DNA from: Diacronema lutheri
Lineage: Eukaryota > Haptophyta > Pavlovophyceae > Pavlovales > Pavlovaceae
Assembly (NCBI GenBank): GCA_019448385.1
Contig: JAGTXO010000001.1
Location: 1,426,001 to 1,490,000, forward strand
Length of the DNA stretch: 64,000 bases
Reading direction: 5' to 3'
The notes below the pieces were generated by a model. The model saw only the letters and a list, made by a program, of their open reading frames with translations. It did not search any database and was not told where the DNA came from. Positions 8,193-17,520 of the stretch are shown piece by piece (position 1 is the stretch's first letter; the number at the start of each line of letters is the position of its first letter). The translations under genes were made by a program, and so were the position numbers.

Positions 8193-10959
8193 ATGGAGCT
8201 GTGGCGAGATAGCAACGCGCTGTCGCTCGCCGAGCTCGACGACATGTTCTTCAGCAGCGCGGACATGGACGACGACGTCCTCCGCTACCTTCAGCCAGAG
8301 GCGGCCGGTCGCTCGCCGGTGCACGGCAGGTTGCGGGCGGCGCACGGCCGAAGCCCGCAGCGCGCGTCGTGCTCGGTTGCGTCTCCAAAGCGGCGTCACA
8401 TCGACGAGTTTAGTGCGCTGTTTGCGGGCATGTCTCCGGCCAAGCGCTTCTCGCCCGCGCGCGGGCCCTTCTCGCCGCTGCGCGGCGGCGCGTTCTCGCC
8501 AGGCCGCGCGAGCACGGCCGCCGCCTCGCCCGTGTCGCGCGCGCGGCAGATGAGGAGCACGGCGGGCGTGTTTGCCGGTGGCTCGGAGGCTTGCTTCCGA
8601 GGGCAGCGCTCGCCCGTTATCCCGCTCATCAGGTGCGCGGCGCCGCGTGCACCCCGCACCCGCGCGCCGTGCTCGACGCGGCAGAGCGGCGCGTCCCGTC
8701 CCGCGCGCGCGCACGCGCGCCGCGAGGAGCGAGCGAGGCGCGCGCGTGCGTTCCCGCGCGCCACAGCCGCTCGCGCACCTGTTTGTGCCGGCCGCCGCTC
8801 GCTCACCCGCTTGCCCGCCGCCTGCCCGCCGCCCGCCCGCCTGACCCTCTTCCCCCTTCCGTAAAATCACCGCGCAGCCCTTCGTCCAATTACATGCCTT
8901 CGTCGCGCGATGTGGCGCCGTCGCCCACGGCGCTCTTCATCGCGAGCTCATCCGAGGCCGACGTGCGCGCCTTCCTCCAGCCGACGCCGACTGCCTCGCC
9001 AATGCAAACTCGCGCGCACGTTTGCCTCCAGGACGGCGCCTGCCCATCTCCGCCAAGCATCTCGCCGCGCCGCGCAGCCACGCTGGCGCACGGCGCGTCG
9101 CTCGCGAAGCCAGAGGCAGAGCGCACGGTGCGCCGCTCGCCGCGTTGCGAGCAGCCGCGCGCCTCGTTCGGCGCGTCGCCGGCCGCGTCACCGTCCGTCG
9201 GCGCAGCAACGAGCCCGTGCGCGTCGGCGCGCCGGCGGTCGCCGGCCTGCGGATTAATGACTACGTCCTTCCAGTTTGGCGCGAGGGGCTGTGCGCCGCT
9301 CACGCGCACGGCGCCGTCATCCGCACCCAGCCGGCTCGCGCCGGCGACGACGACGGCCGTTGCCGCCGCTTCCGCCGCCGCGCAGCCCTCGGAGGAGGAG
9401 GCGACAGTTGGCGCGATCCGGCCGAGCGCGGACGGCGCGCCGAGAGGCGACGCGCTCCCTCGCGCCGCCGTGCGCGCGCGCCTCTTCTGCTCTGCCGATA
9501 GCTCGGCGCCGACGCCCCGCCGGCTGCCCGGTGCGCAGCCGCGCTGGGCGTACGATGCCGAGACGCCGACGGCGTGTAACGGCAATTCGGCCGTGCGCAC
9601 ACCATTTGCGGGCGCCGACTCTCCCGGCAGCGACAGCACGATCGCGCACACGCCCGCCCGGCCGGGCGCGAGCGGCCACTTCGCGCGCAGGATCAACTTC
9701 ACGCCCGTCAAGCCCACGGGTGCGCCGGCTGCGGCTGCGCGCGTGCGCGCGCCGGCTCGCGCGCTCGCTCGCCGACCAGCGCCGACCAGCGCCGCGGCCG
9801 TGCGCTGCCGCCGCCTGCGCCGTCCGTCGCGCCGCGCGCGTCGCCGCGCAGGCGTACGCACGCCGTACGGTTCGACCGCGCTCAAGCGCGCCGCCGTCTT
9901 CGGCGCGAGCAGCCCCCCGTCTGACGTGATCTCGTCGGCCGCCGGTGCTGCAGCTATCACGCTCGCCTCGCTCGCCAAGATCAACTCGATGCTCAACCGG
10001 CACGAGCTCGCGGGCGCGGCGGGCGCGCGCACGCCGAGCACGCCGACGAGCGCCGCGACGGAGGGCACGGCGGCCCCGCGCACCGAGTGGGGCACCTACT
10101 CGGGCGCACGCGCAAGCTTTTCGTTCGGAGGCCCGTGTGGCGGCTTCGTGCGCACGCGCGCGACGGGCAGCGCGGCACGTGCGCCCACGATGGCGGGCTG
10201 CGCGCTACTTGCGCACGAGAAGCTTGCCGACGGCGAAGACGAGGAGACGAACCGCGAGCCGCCCTTCGCCTCGCCTATCGACGCACCGTCGCCTGTGCGC
10301 GCAGCGCCGCGCGCGCGGCCCCACCCATGCCTCCCGCCTCCCCGCTGTGATTGCCGCGCGTGCCTGCCAGGTCTCGCGCGCGCCGCCTTATCCCGCTCGG
10401 CCGCTCCGCACGCTGCCGCCTCGCCACCGCTTTGCGCGCTGCAGGGAGACAAGCAGACGATGGCGAAAGGTGCATGCCGCGCGCGGGAGGGCACAGCGCC
10501 ATTCAGAGCGGCGGAGCGCAGAGGAGAGAGCGCGCACACTTCTCGCCCTAACCGACCTTCCCCCCCCCCCCCATCCCAATTCGACGCCCTTGCGCCCTGC
10601 CCGCCCGGCCCGGCACGTCAGGCAACGCCCCGGCGCGCCCCGCCCTCACTGCTGACGGCAACGAGCCACGCACGCGCACCGGCGGCTTCTCGTTCCGCTT
10701 CGATGGCGACAAGTCCTCGCACGGCGGCAAGGAGCTCTCGCGCGCACAGACGCCCAACGGCAAGGACGTGCGCTCAGCGCCGGGCACGGTGACGGCTGCT
10801 GTGGCTGCGCGCTCCCACGCAGCGGCAACTGCCGAAGCGGCAATCGTCGCGGCGAGCGCGCCCCCGTTTGCCCGCACGGCCGGCGGTTGCATCAACATTC
10901 GAGTCGTCGCGAGCGGGCAGGAAGGGCGTTGGATGCGCGCGGGCTCTTCGCGCAAGTGA
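8193..10959 (+). CDS. hypothetical protein rich in Ser/Thr-Pro sites
   Basis: I do not recognise the family. Exons 8193-8632, 8878-10294, 10445-10469 (a 25-nt micro-exon) and 10622-10959 join in frame to 739 residues. The ATG at 8193 gives MELWRDSNALSLAELDDMFF, an acidic hydrophobic start resembling a short interaction motif. The rest is largely disordered and full of SP and TP sites (FSPARGPFSPLRGGAFSP, HTPARPG, NFTPVKPTG, RTPYGS, RTPSTPTS), which suggests a CDK or MAPK substrate. A short helical piece reads ITLASLAKINSMLNRHEL. The conserved-looking C-terminal exon contains GGFSFRFDGDKSSHGGKEL. A nuclear or cell-cycle role is a guess. The third intron holds 13 consecutive C at 10560-10572. 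Confidence 0.6.
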
Positions 10960-11099
10960 CGCCGACGCCAATCTGGGGTTGTCATCGCACCGCTGACACA
11001 GGCTTGCGCCAGGGCAGCAGATGCAGGGGAAGGTGCCAGTCCCCTTCATGACGTCATGAGGTGCGGTGCGAGACAGCACGTGGCCATGCGTTCGTTTGG

Positions 11100-11636
11100 T
11101 CATTTGCGCTTGGGGCTGGGCTTCGGCGCGGCCACCTCGTCGTCGAACGCGCTGCCAAACATGTCGTCCGCTGGGGTCGGCGGCCGCGCGCCCGTCCGGA
11201 TCTGTGACATTGACTGCTCGATGGCGCGCCGCTCCTGCTCAATCTCGTCGAGCGAGATCTCGGACTCGATCGCCTCTTTGAACTGGTCGGCCGCCTCCGT
11301 TCCGAGCTTGCGCAGGTTGCCGATGAGTTCGCCGGCCTCGCGCGAGAGACGCAGCAGCTCTTTTGGGCCCAGAAGCACCCATGCGAGGGCGGCGATCACG
11401 ACGAACTCGGGCGTGCCCACGTTGAATAGGCCGCCGCCACCGCCGAGCGGGAAGCCGGGAATGCCCATACGCACAGCGCGCGCAGCCGCTGGCGGACGGC
11501 GCGACGCAAGCTGGCCGCGAGGCGCGCAAGCAGCGGTTGGGTGGTGCAGCCGGCAAGCCGGCGCAACGCGCGGCGCCTGGCTGAACGCCTCCGTCGCCAC
11601 CACGAGCGCAGCGGCCACGAGCAGATTGGCGCGCAT
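11100..11636 (-). CDS. HCF106: plastid Tat translocase subunit (HCF106/TatB-like)
   Basis: This 178-residue protein matches the TatA/TatB family that forms the twin-arginine translocon in thylakoids. The core is LFNVGTPEFVVIAALAWVLLGPKELLRLSREAG. It has the acidic residue before the single membrane helix, the helix, the GPKEL hinge and an amphipathic helix, followed by a charged tail of about 70 residues (EIEQERRAIEQSMSQIRTG), which favours TatB/HCF106 over the shorter TatA/THA4. The N-terminus MRANLLVAAALVVATEAFSQAP reads as a signal peptide with Phe straight after the predicted cleavage, as in bipartite leaders of red-type secondary plastids, and is followed by an Arg/Pro-rich transit-like stretch. 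The ATG at 11636 is used because the upstream in-frame codons contain no ATG. Confidence 0.85.
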   Translation of the reverse strand: MRANLLVAAALVVATEAFSQAPRVAPACRLHHPTAACAPRGQLASRRPPAAARAVRMGIPGFPLGGGGGLFNVGTPEFVVIAALAWVLLGPKELLRLSREAGELIGNLRKLGTEAADQFKEAIESEISLDEIEQERRAIEQSMSQIRTGARPPTPADDMFGSAFDDEVAAPKPSPKRK

Positions 11637-11681
11637 AAATGATGGCGGCACGAGGGCTTCCGGCGAGGAGGAAAACAATAA
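11637..11681. promoter_or_regulatory. 45-bp divergent intergenic region, HCF106 / JMJD4
   Basis: Forty-five bp lie between opposed ATG codons. They contain the AT-rich pieces CATAAATGATG and AACAATAAATGG, the only AT-rich DNA nearby. It is probably a shared bidirectional promoter or overlapping leaders. Confidence 0.5.
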
Positions 11682-13073
11682 ATGGCGCCCTACCAAAGAC
11701 CCATGGACAAGGCGCCCTTAACCAACAGCGTGCCTCGCCTCGACATCTCCACATGCACGCCGCGCGACTTTGAGGAGCGCTTCCTGCGCCGCAACGAGCC
11801 GTGCGTGCTTACAAACGTTGGGCAGGGCTGGCGCGCCTGCGGCGAGTGGCGGGTCGGAAGCCGCGCCGCGCTGGAGCATCTCGCAGCTCAGTTTGCAGAG
11901 GAGGAGGTGAGCGTCCACGATTGCGCGAGCACGGTAGGGGGGCGCTTTCGCATCTCGGAGATGCACCTCAAGGACCTCTTTGCTCTGTGGTCGCGCGGGC
12001 TGGGCGCGTCGCTCTACCTCAAGGACTGGAACCTCGCATTGAGCGACCCGTCCTTCTACGAGACGCCTGCGCACTTCGCGCCCGACTGGCTCAACGGCCA
12101 CGCGCACTCGACGGGGCAGGCGTCCGACCACCGCTTTGTGTACATTGGGCGCGGTGGGACGTACACGCCGCTGCATAAGGACGTGCTGTGCTCGTTCTCG
12201 TGGAGCTTCAACGTCGTGGGCACCAAGCGGTGGTGGCTCGTACCGCCAGACGACGAATGGCGGCTGCACGCGTGCGGCGGCAGCGGGCCGCTCGCACACG
12301 ACCTTCGGGCTGTCGATGCGCAAACGTACCCCGACTGGGACGCCGGCGCGCGCGCCCGCGTGCTGCACGTGCTGCAGCACCAGGATGAAGCGCTCTTTGT
12401 GCCGTCAGGCTGGGTGCACCAGGTGCTCAACGAGGGGGACGCTTGCGAGCAGACGGTCATCTCGATCAACCACAACTGGCTCAACGCGTTTTGCGCGCAG
12501 CGCTGCTGGGACTTTCTGCAGCAGCAGCGCGCGGAGATTGTGCGCACCGTGGACGGCTGTGCCGATGACGAGGAGACGACGCAGGAGATTCTCGAGTTCA
12601 AATTCAGTTTCAACTTCCACTCGTGGCGCGAGCTCCTCGGCTCCGCGCTGCGCACTGCCGTCGAACGCACAGAGGCTGCACTGCTCGAGCTCGCAGACGC
12701 CGCCACATGCTCGACGCGCGCCGAGAGCGAGACGCTCGTCGCTTCTGTCGCCCGTCGGCGTGCCAATGTGCGCAGCGCTTCGGAGGAGATGCAAGTCGCC
12801 CTTGGCATGCTCGAAAGCGTGTCGCGGACGGCCGCTGTGAGCGAGCAGCGCAGAGCGCGCGAGGAATTGCTCGACGGAGGCCACGACGGTGCCAATGTGG
12901 GCGATGATGACGAGTCCGCACTGTGCGCGCGCGTGCGCAAGCTTGTCGAGGCGTGCGCCGAGGCAAGACACGAACGACGCTCACGGGCGGGTCAGCAGGG
13001 GGGGGGGGGGGGGGGGGGGGGGGCGTGCACAGGGCCTAGGCGTGACGAACGGAGCGAGCGAGCACACAGATGA
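11682..13073 (+). CDS. JMJD4: JmjC-domain 2-oxoglutarate oxygenase, JMJD4 type
   Basis: This 463-residue protein matches JMJD4, an Fe(II)/2-oxoglutarate lysyl hydroxylase whose known substrate in animals is the translation termination factor eRF1. The JmjC core reads FVYIGRGGTYTPLHKDVL then SFSWSFNVVGTKRWWLVPP, with metal ligands H165 and D167, and SGWVHQVLN supplies the third ligand H246. TVISINHNWLNAFCAQRCWDFL is the characteristic JMJD4 continuation. The 150 C-terminal residues are helical and charged. The last 30 run through 26 consecutive G (poly-Gly) and are poorly supported, so an undetected splice or length error there is possible. An alternative start is the in-frame ATG at 11703. 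Confidence 0.88.
   Translation: MAPYQRPMDKAPLTNSVPRLDISTCTPRDFEERFLRRNEPCVLTNVGQGWRACGEWRVGSRAALEHLAAQFAEEEVSVHDCASTVGGRFRISEMHLKDLFALWSRGLGASLYLKDWNLALSDPSFYETPAHFAPDWLNGHAHSTGQASDHRFVYIGRGGTYTPLHKDVLCSFSWSFNVVGTKRWWLVPPDDEWRLHACGGSGPLAHDLRAVDAQTYPDWDAGARARVLHVLQHQDEALFVPSGWVHQVLNEGDACEQTVISINHNWLNAFCAQRCWDFLQQQRAEIVRTVDGCADDEETTQEILEFKFSFNFHSWRELLGSALRTAVERTEAALLELADAATCSTRAESETLVASVARRRANVRSASEEMQVALGMLESVSRTAAVSEQRRAREELLDGGHDGANVGDDDESALCARVRKLVEACAEARHERRSRAGQQGGGGGGGGACTGPRRDERSERAHR
12998..13023 (+). repeat. 26-base poly-G run
   Basis: This is an uninterrupted run of G in the last coding part of the JMJD4 gene, read as poly-glycine if the frame is kept. Its true length is uncertain in most sequencing methods. 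Confidence 0.9.
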
Positions 13074-13099
13074 GCGTTCAAATTAGCTCACTCGAGCGT

Positions 13100-13669
13100 C
13101 TACCGCTCGTCGCCGAGTAACTCGCGCACACACGCTTCGAGCACGCACAGCGCCGCATACCGGCGTGGCACGGTCAACGACGCCCACGACGGCGTCGCGT
13201 GGTCGGCATCGAGCGCGGTGCACACGTGCACGACCAAATCGAGGTCGTCGCCCACCCACCGGGGGTCCTTGACGCTCACCCACACGTACGTCCGGACGCC
13301 GTCGTGCGCTGCAGAACGGAGGCAGAGCGGCGCCCTCTCCCAGCCGTCGCGAGGCGGCAGCGCGAGCAGGCGTGCCACAAGCGGCGATGCGCACGTGCGC
13401 GCGCGCAATGCCCTCTCCAGCTCGCGCATCGCCGCCTCCTCGTCGAGCTTGCCATAATTTGAGCCGGGCTTACGCTGCGCGATCGACGAGGGCAGGGCGT
13501 GCGCCGCGAGGCCGACACAGAAGGATTGCGGCGATCGCACCTCGCCGATGGGCGGCGGCGAGGGTAGCGCAGATCGGGCGAAGGGCAGCGGCCCGCACAA
13601 AGCCTCCGCCGCCCCTGCCGCGGCCACGCCGGCAATCGTCGCGCCAGCGACCACGCGAACCGCTGCCAT
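13100..13669 (-). CDS. hypothetical protein, N-terminal membrane/targeting segment
   Basis: I do not recognise this 189-residue protein. The frame stays open upstream as far as 13936, but that part lies opposite the first exon of Lon. The ATG at 13669 (MAAVRVVAGATIAGVAAAGA) fits better, leaving a 40-bp gap to the Lon ATG. The start is a hydrophobic Ala/Val/Gly segment that could be a targeting peptide or one membrane helix. The body contains KPGSNYGKLDEEAAMREL, then VRTYVWVSVKDPRWVGDDLD and VPRRYAALCVLEACVREL, mixed alpha/beta text with normal codon use. It ends 26 bp from the convergent JMJD4 stop. Confidence 0.6.
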   Translation of the reverse strand: MAAVRVVAGATIAGVAAAGAAEALCGPLPFARSALPSPPPIGEVRSPQSFCVGLAAHALPSSIAQRKPGSNYGKLDEEAAMRELERALRARTCASPLVARLLALPPRDGWERAPLCLRSAAHDGVRTYVWVSVKDPRWVGDDLDLVVHVCTALDADHATPSWASLTVPRRYAALCVLEACVRELLGDER

Positions 13670-13709
13670 TTTTGTCGTGTCCTCCGTCCACGCGAAGTCG
13701 CGCGTCTCG
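13670..13709. promoter_or_regulatory. 40-bp divergent intergenic region, orphan / Lon
   Basis: This stretch between the minus-strand ATG at 13669 and the Lon ATG at 13710 starts with TTTTTGTCGTGTCC and has no room for separate promoters. Confidence 0.45.
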
Positions 13710-16700
13710 ATGCTCTCCCGTCTCGCGCCTATCGCGAGAGGGGGCGCGGCACGGCTAGCGCGACCGGCCGCGTGGGCGCCCATCGCGCCGTTCCCTAGCA
13801 TCGTCACGCGGTGCTTCGCGGCCGACAAGTCGGTGCGCCCTCGCGCGCGCCACGCCGCGCGCGCGAAGCGCGCGTCTGCTCGCGCTGCGAGTCGCGCGCG
13901 CGCGTGACGCGCGCCGGCAGTCCGCGCGGCTGCCACGCGCGCAGGGAGGCGATGGCGATGATGCGCGCAAGGTCTCCGTCAAGGAGACTTCAGCCGACGC
14001 GCCGAACGAGGAGAGCACCGCCGTGTCTGGTGGTGCGCGCAGCGGTGCATTCGCGGCGGGCGCCGCCGGCGCGTGCCGCGCTCACAGGAGCGCGCACGCG
14101 GCGCCGCGCGTCGCTGCGCAGCCGTGGTCAAGTACGACGAGCCCGAGGAGATAGAAACCGCGCTTGGCTTTATCGCCATCCCCACCACGACGCGGCCGCT
14201 CTTCCCCGGTGGGCATTTGCGTGGCGCGCTGCTCCGAGCGTCGCGCGGCCGTGCTCCGCGCGCGACAGCGTTGCCCACGCGGCGTGTGCGCGCCATCCGC
14301 CTTCGCGCGTCGCGCACCACGCGCTCGGCACGCGCCGATGCGCGCGCTCTGCGCAGGCATCGCCTACCCTGTGCACATCACCAACCAGACGCTGGTCGAC
14401 GCGCTGCTCAAGGCGGCGGACACAAACCCGTTCGTCGCCGTCTTCCTCACGACGCAGGAGGCGGGCGAGAGCGCCGCGCAGGACGGCGAGCTGCTCAAGG
14501 GCACGGACGGGATCCACTCGATTGGCTGCCTCGCCAGCATCGCGCGCATCATGCCGCTCGGCCCCGGCCTCGGCGTGCACGCGCTGCTGTACGGCAAGCG
14601 GCGGTGTCAGCTTGAGCACATCGTCGAGCGCGAGCCCGTGCTGCGCGTCAAGGTGAGGATGCTCAAGGACACGCTCTCGACGGGCGGCGGCAGGGAGGCG
14701 GCGGAGCGCGAGCGGGCGGGCGGCTCGTCGCGCGCGGCCGCGCGCGACGGCGCCGGTGGCAAGGAGGCGGAGGACTCGGTGGAGGACGGCGCGGACGGCG
14801 GCGCGGCGCAGCCCGCGTCGCCGTCCTTCCCGTCGTCGTCATCGTCGACGACATCGTCGCGCCGTTGGCGCGTGCGTCGCTCGTCAGACATGGAGAGCGA
14901 GAGCAACCACCGCAAGGCGTACACGCTGGAGATCGTCTCGACGATCAAGGAGATCGTGAAGCTCAACCCGCTCTTCAAGGAGCAGATGCAGATCTTCCTC
15001 GACCGGGTCGATATGAACAACCCGTCAACCCTTGCGGACATGGGCGCGGCCGTCACGACGGGCGAGGGCGAGGCGCTGCAGGAGGTGCTCGAGGAGACGA
15101 ACGTCGAGGCGCGGCTGCGCCGCACGCTCGAGCTGCTCAAGAAGGAGCTCGAGCTGAGCCGCGTGCAGTCCAAGATTTCAAAGCAGGCTGAGGAGAAGCT
15201 CTCACAGGACCAGCGCAACTACATTTTGCGCCAGCAGCTCAAGCAGATCAAGCGCGAGCTCGGGATGGAGAAGGACGACAAGGAGGTGATGATCAACAAG
15301 TTCGACGAGCGCCTCCACGGCAAGACGGTGCCCGACGATGCGCGCAAGGTGATCGAGGAGGAGAAGCTCAAGCTCCAGTCCCTTGAGAACACGTCCGCCG
15401 AGTTCAACACGACGCGCAACTACCTCGACTGGCTCACCGCGCTGCCGTGGGGCGTGTTCAAGACCGAGAACCTGCAGATCGCACGAGCCGAGCGCGTGCT
15501 CGACGAGGAGCATTTTGGCATGGAGGACATCAAGGAGCGGATCAAGGAGCTGATCGCGGTCGGCAACCTGCGTGGCTCTCACCAGGGCAAGATCCTCTGT
15601 TTCGTGGGGCCGCCGGGCGTGGGCAAGACGTCGATCGGAAAGTCGATCGCAAAGGCGCTCGATCGCGAGTTTTACCGCTTCTCCGTTGGCGGGCTGCACG
15701 ACGTGGCGGAGATCAAGGGCCACCGGCGCACGTACGTCGGTGCGATGCCGGGCAAGTTGATCCAGTGCCTCAAGGCGACTGGCTCGTCCAACCCGGTCGT
15801 GATGATTGACGAGATCGACAAGCTTGGGCGAGGCTTCTCCGGCGACCCGTCGTCTGCTCTCCTCGAGGTCCTCGACCCGTCGCAGAACGCCGCGTTCGTC
15901 GACCACTACCTCGATGTGCCCGTGCGCGCGCGCCGCGCCGTCCGCGTGCGTTGCGCGCGCGCCTCGCGCTCACCCGTGCGCGCGCGTGCGCGCACGTGGC
16001 CTGCGCACGGCGCGCGGTGCGCGCAGGTCGACCTCTCCAAAATGCTCTTCCTGTGCACGGCAAACATGACCGACTCGATCCCGGCGCCTCTGCTCGACCG
16101 CATGGAGGTGGTCCGGCTGAGCGGGTATGTGACTGACGACAAGATGGCGATCCTCAAGCAGTACCTCTACCCGAGCGCAAGGCAAGAGGTCGGGCTCAAG
16201 CCCGAGCACATGGTGTGCACACCACACCGCCATGCGACCGAGAGAGCGCGCGCGCACGCCCCACCGAGGCCGCGCGCGTTCGACTGAACCTGCCCCCCCC
16301 CCCCCACCCTCCCTTTCCGCCAATCCGCTGTGTGCTCGCTCCGCGTCTGCCCGCCCACCCGCCCGCTTGCCCGCCCTGCGCGCAGGAGCTGACTGATTCG
16401 GCGGCGCTCAAGCTGATCCGATGGTACTGCCGCGAAGCGGGCGTGCGCGCGCTGCAGAAGCACACGGAGAAGATCTGCCGCAAAGTCGCGCTCAAGGTGG
16501 TGAAGGCTCAGCCTGACCCAAACTCGGAATCGCAGCCAACGCCGCTGCAGCTGCCCGTCACAATCGACGAGACCAACCTCGAGGAGTACGTCGGTAAGCC
16601 GATCTGGCACACCGACAGGATCTACGGCGACACGACGCCGCCGGGCGTCGTGATGGGGCTCGCGTGGACGAGTATGGGAGGGTCGGTGCTTTACGTCGAG

Positions 16701-17267
16701 ACCGTGCCGCTCCTCGCGCCCGACGAGCTCGCGGACGGCGACGCGGCGCGTGAGCGCGAGGCGGCGCAGCCGGACGCGCCGCGGCCGAGCAGACGAGGCG
16801 GTGGCTCGCTCATCACGACGGGCAAGCTCGGCGACGTGATGACGGAAAGCTCGAAGATTGCGCACGCGCTCGCGCGCCGGTTCGCGCGCACTGTCGACCC
16901 GTCAAACTCCTACCTCGACAGAGCGCAGCTGCACATGCACGTGCCCGAGGGCTCGACGCCGAAGGACGGGCCCTCCGCCGGTGTGACGATGGTCACGTCG
17001 CTCCTCTCCCTCGCGCTCGACAAGCCCGTGCGCCCGCACCTCGCGATGACGGGCGAGGTGTCGCTCACGGGCCTCGTGCTGCCGATCGGCGGCGTCAAGG
17101 AGAAGGTGATTGCCGCGCAGCGCGCGGGCGTGAAGCACGTCATCCTTCCGTCGTCCAACGAGCGTGACTACGTCGAGCTGCCCGCCAAGCTCTGCGAGGG
17201 CTTGACGCCGCACTTTGTGTCTACATACGACGATGTGTACAAAGTCGCGTTTGGGCCGAGCAGTTAG
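13710..17267 (+). CDS. LON1: mitochondrial Lon protease (AAA+ serine protease)
   Basis: Lon degrades misfolded and oxidised matrix proteins and helps maintain mitochondrial DNA. Exons 13710-13832, 13945-14032, 14122-14208, 14357-15921, 16027-16212 and 16386-17267 join in frame to 976 residues, close to the usual length. Exon 1 is a clear mitochondrial presequence ([20 protein letters not shown], then [12 protein letters not shown]). The LON-N domain begins with [15 protein letters not shown] and has a low-complexity Ser/Asp/Glu-rich insert at about residues 225-275. The AAA+ module carries Walker [14 protein letters not shown] near residue 517 and Walker [10 protein letters not shown] near 581. 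The protease domain has the Ser in [11 protein letters not shown] (about 880) and the Lys in [14 protein letters not shown] (about 922). The fifth intron holds 13 consecutive C at 16293-16305. Confidence 0.97.
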
Positions 17268-17520
17268 CGCCACGGCTCAGCGCGCCGATTTGCCGCCGAT
17301 GGCTTGCGCGTAGGCGCTCTGACGACGGAGAGCCGCTGTTGCCCGTGTTGGGCATGCACGCGGGCAGTCAAAACTCAACAACCAAAAGAGGGAGCCATTT
17401 TGGGCTTTTACCGCCATTTTTCTTCACGAGCGAGACCCACTCGACGCACCTCTCCCCCGTGCCAGCCGGCGGCGGCGGCTTTCGCGGCTTCTCTATCGCG
17501 ACAGACGCCGCGCTAGGCCG

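Noticed and set aside
13670-13936. Longer N-terminus for the minus-strand orphan
   Set aside because: This part overlaps the Lon presequence exon and reads as Arg/Ala-rich text. The start at 13669 fits better.
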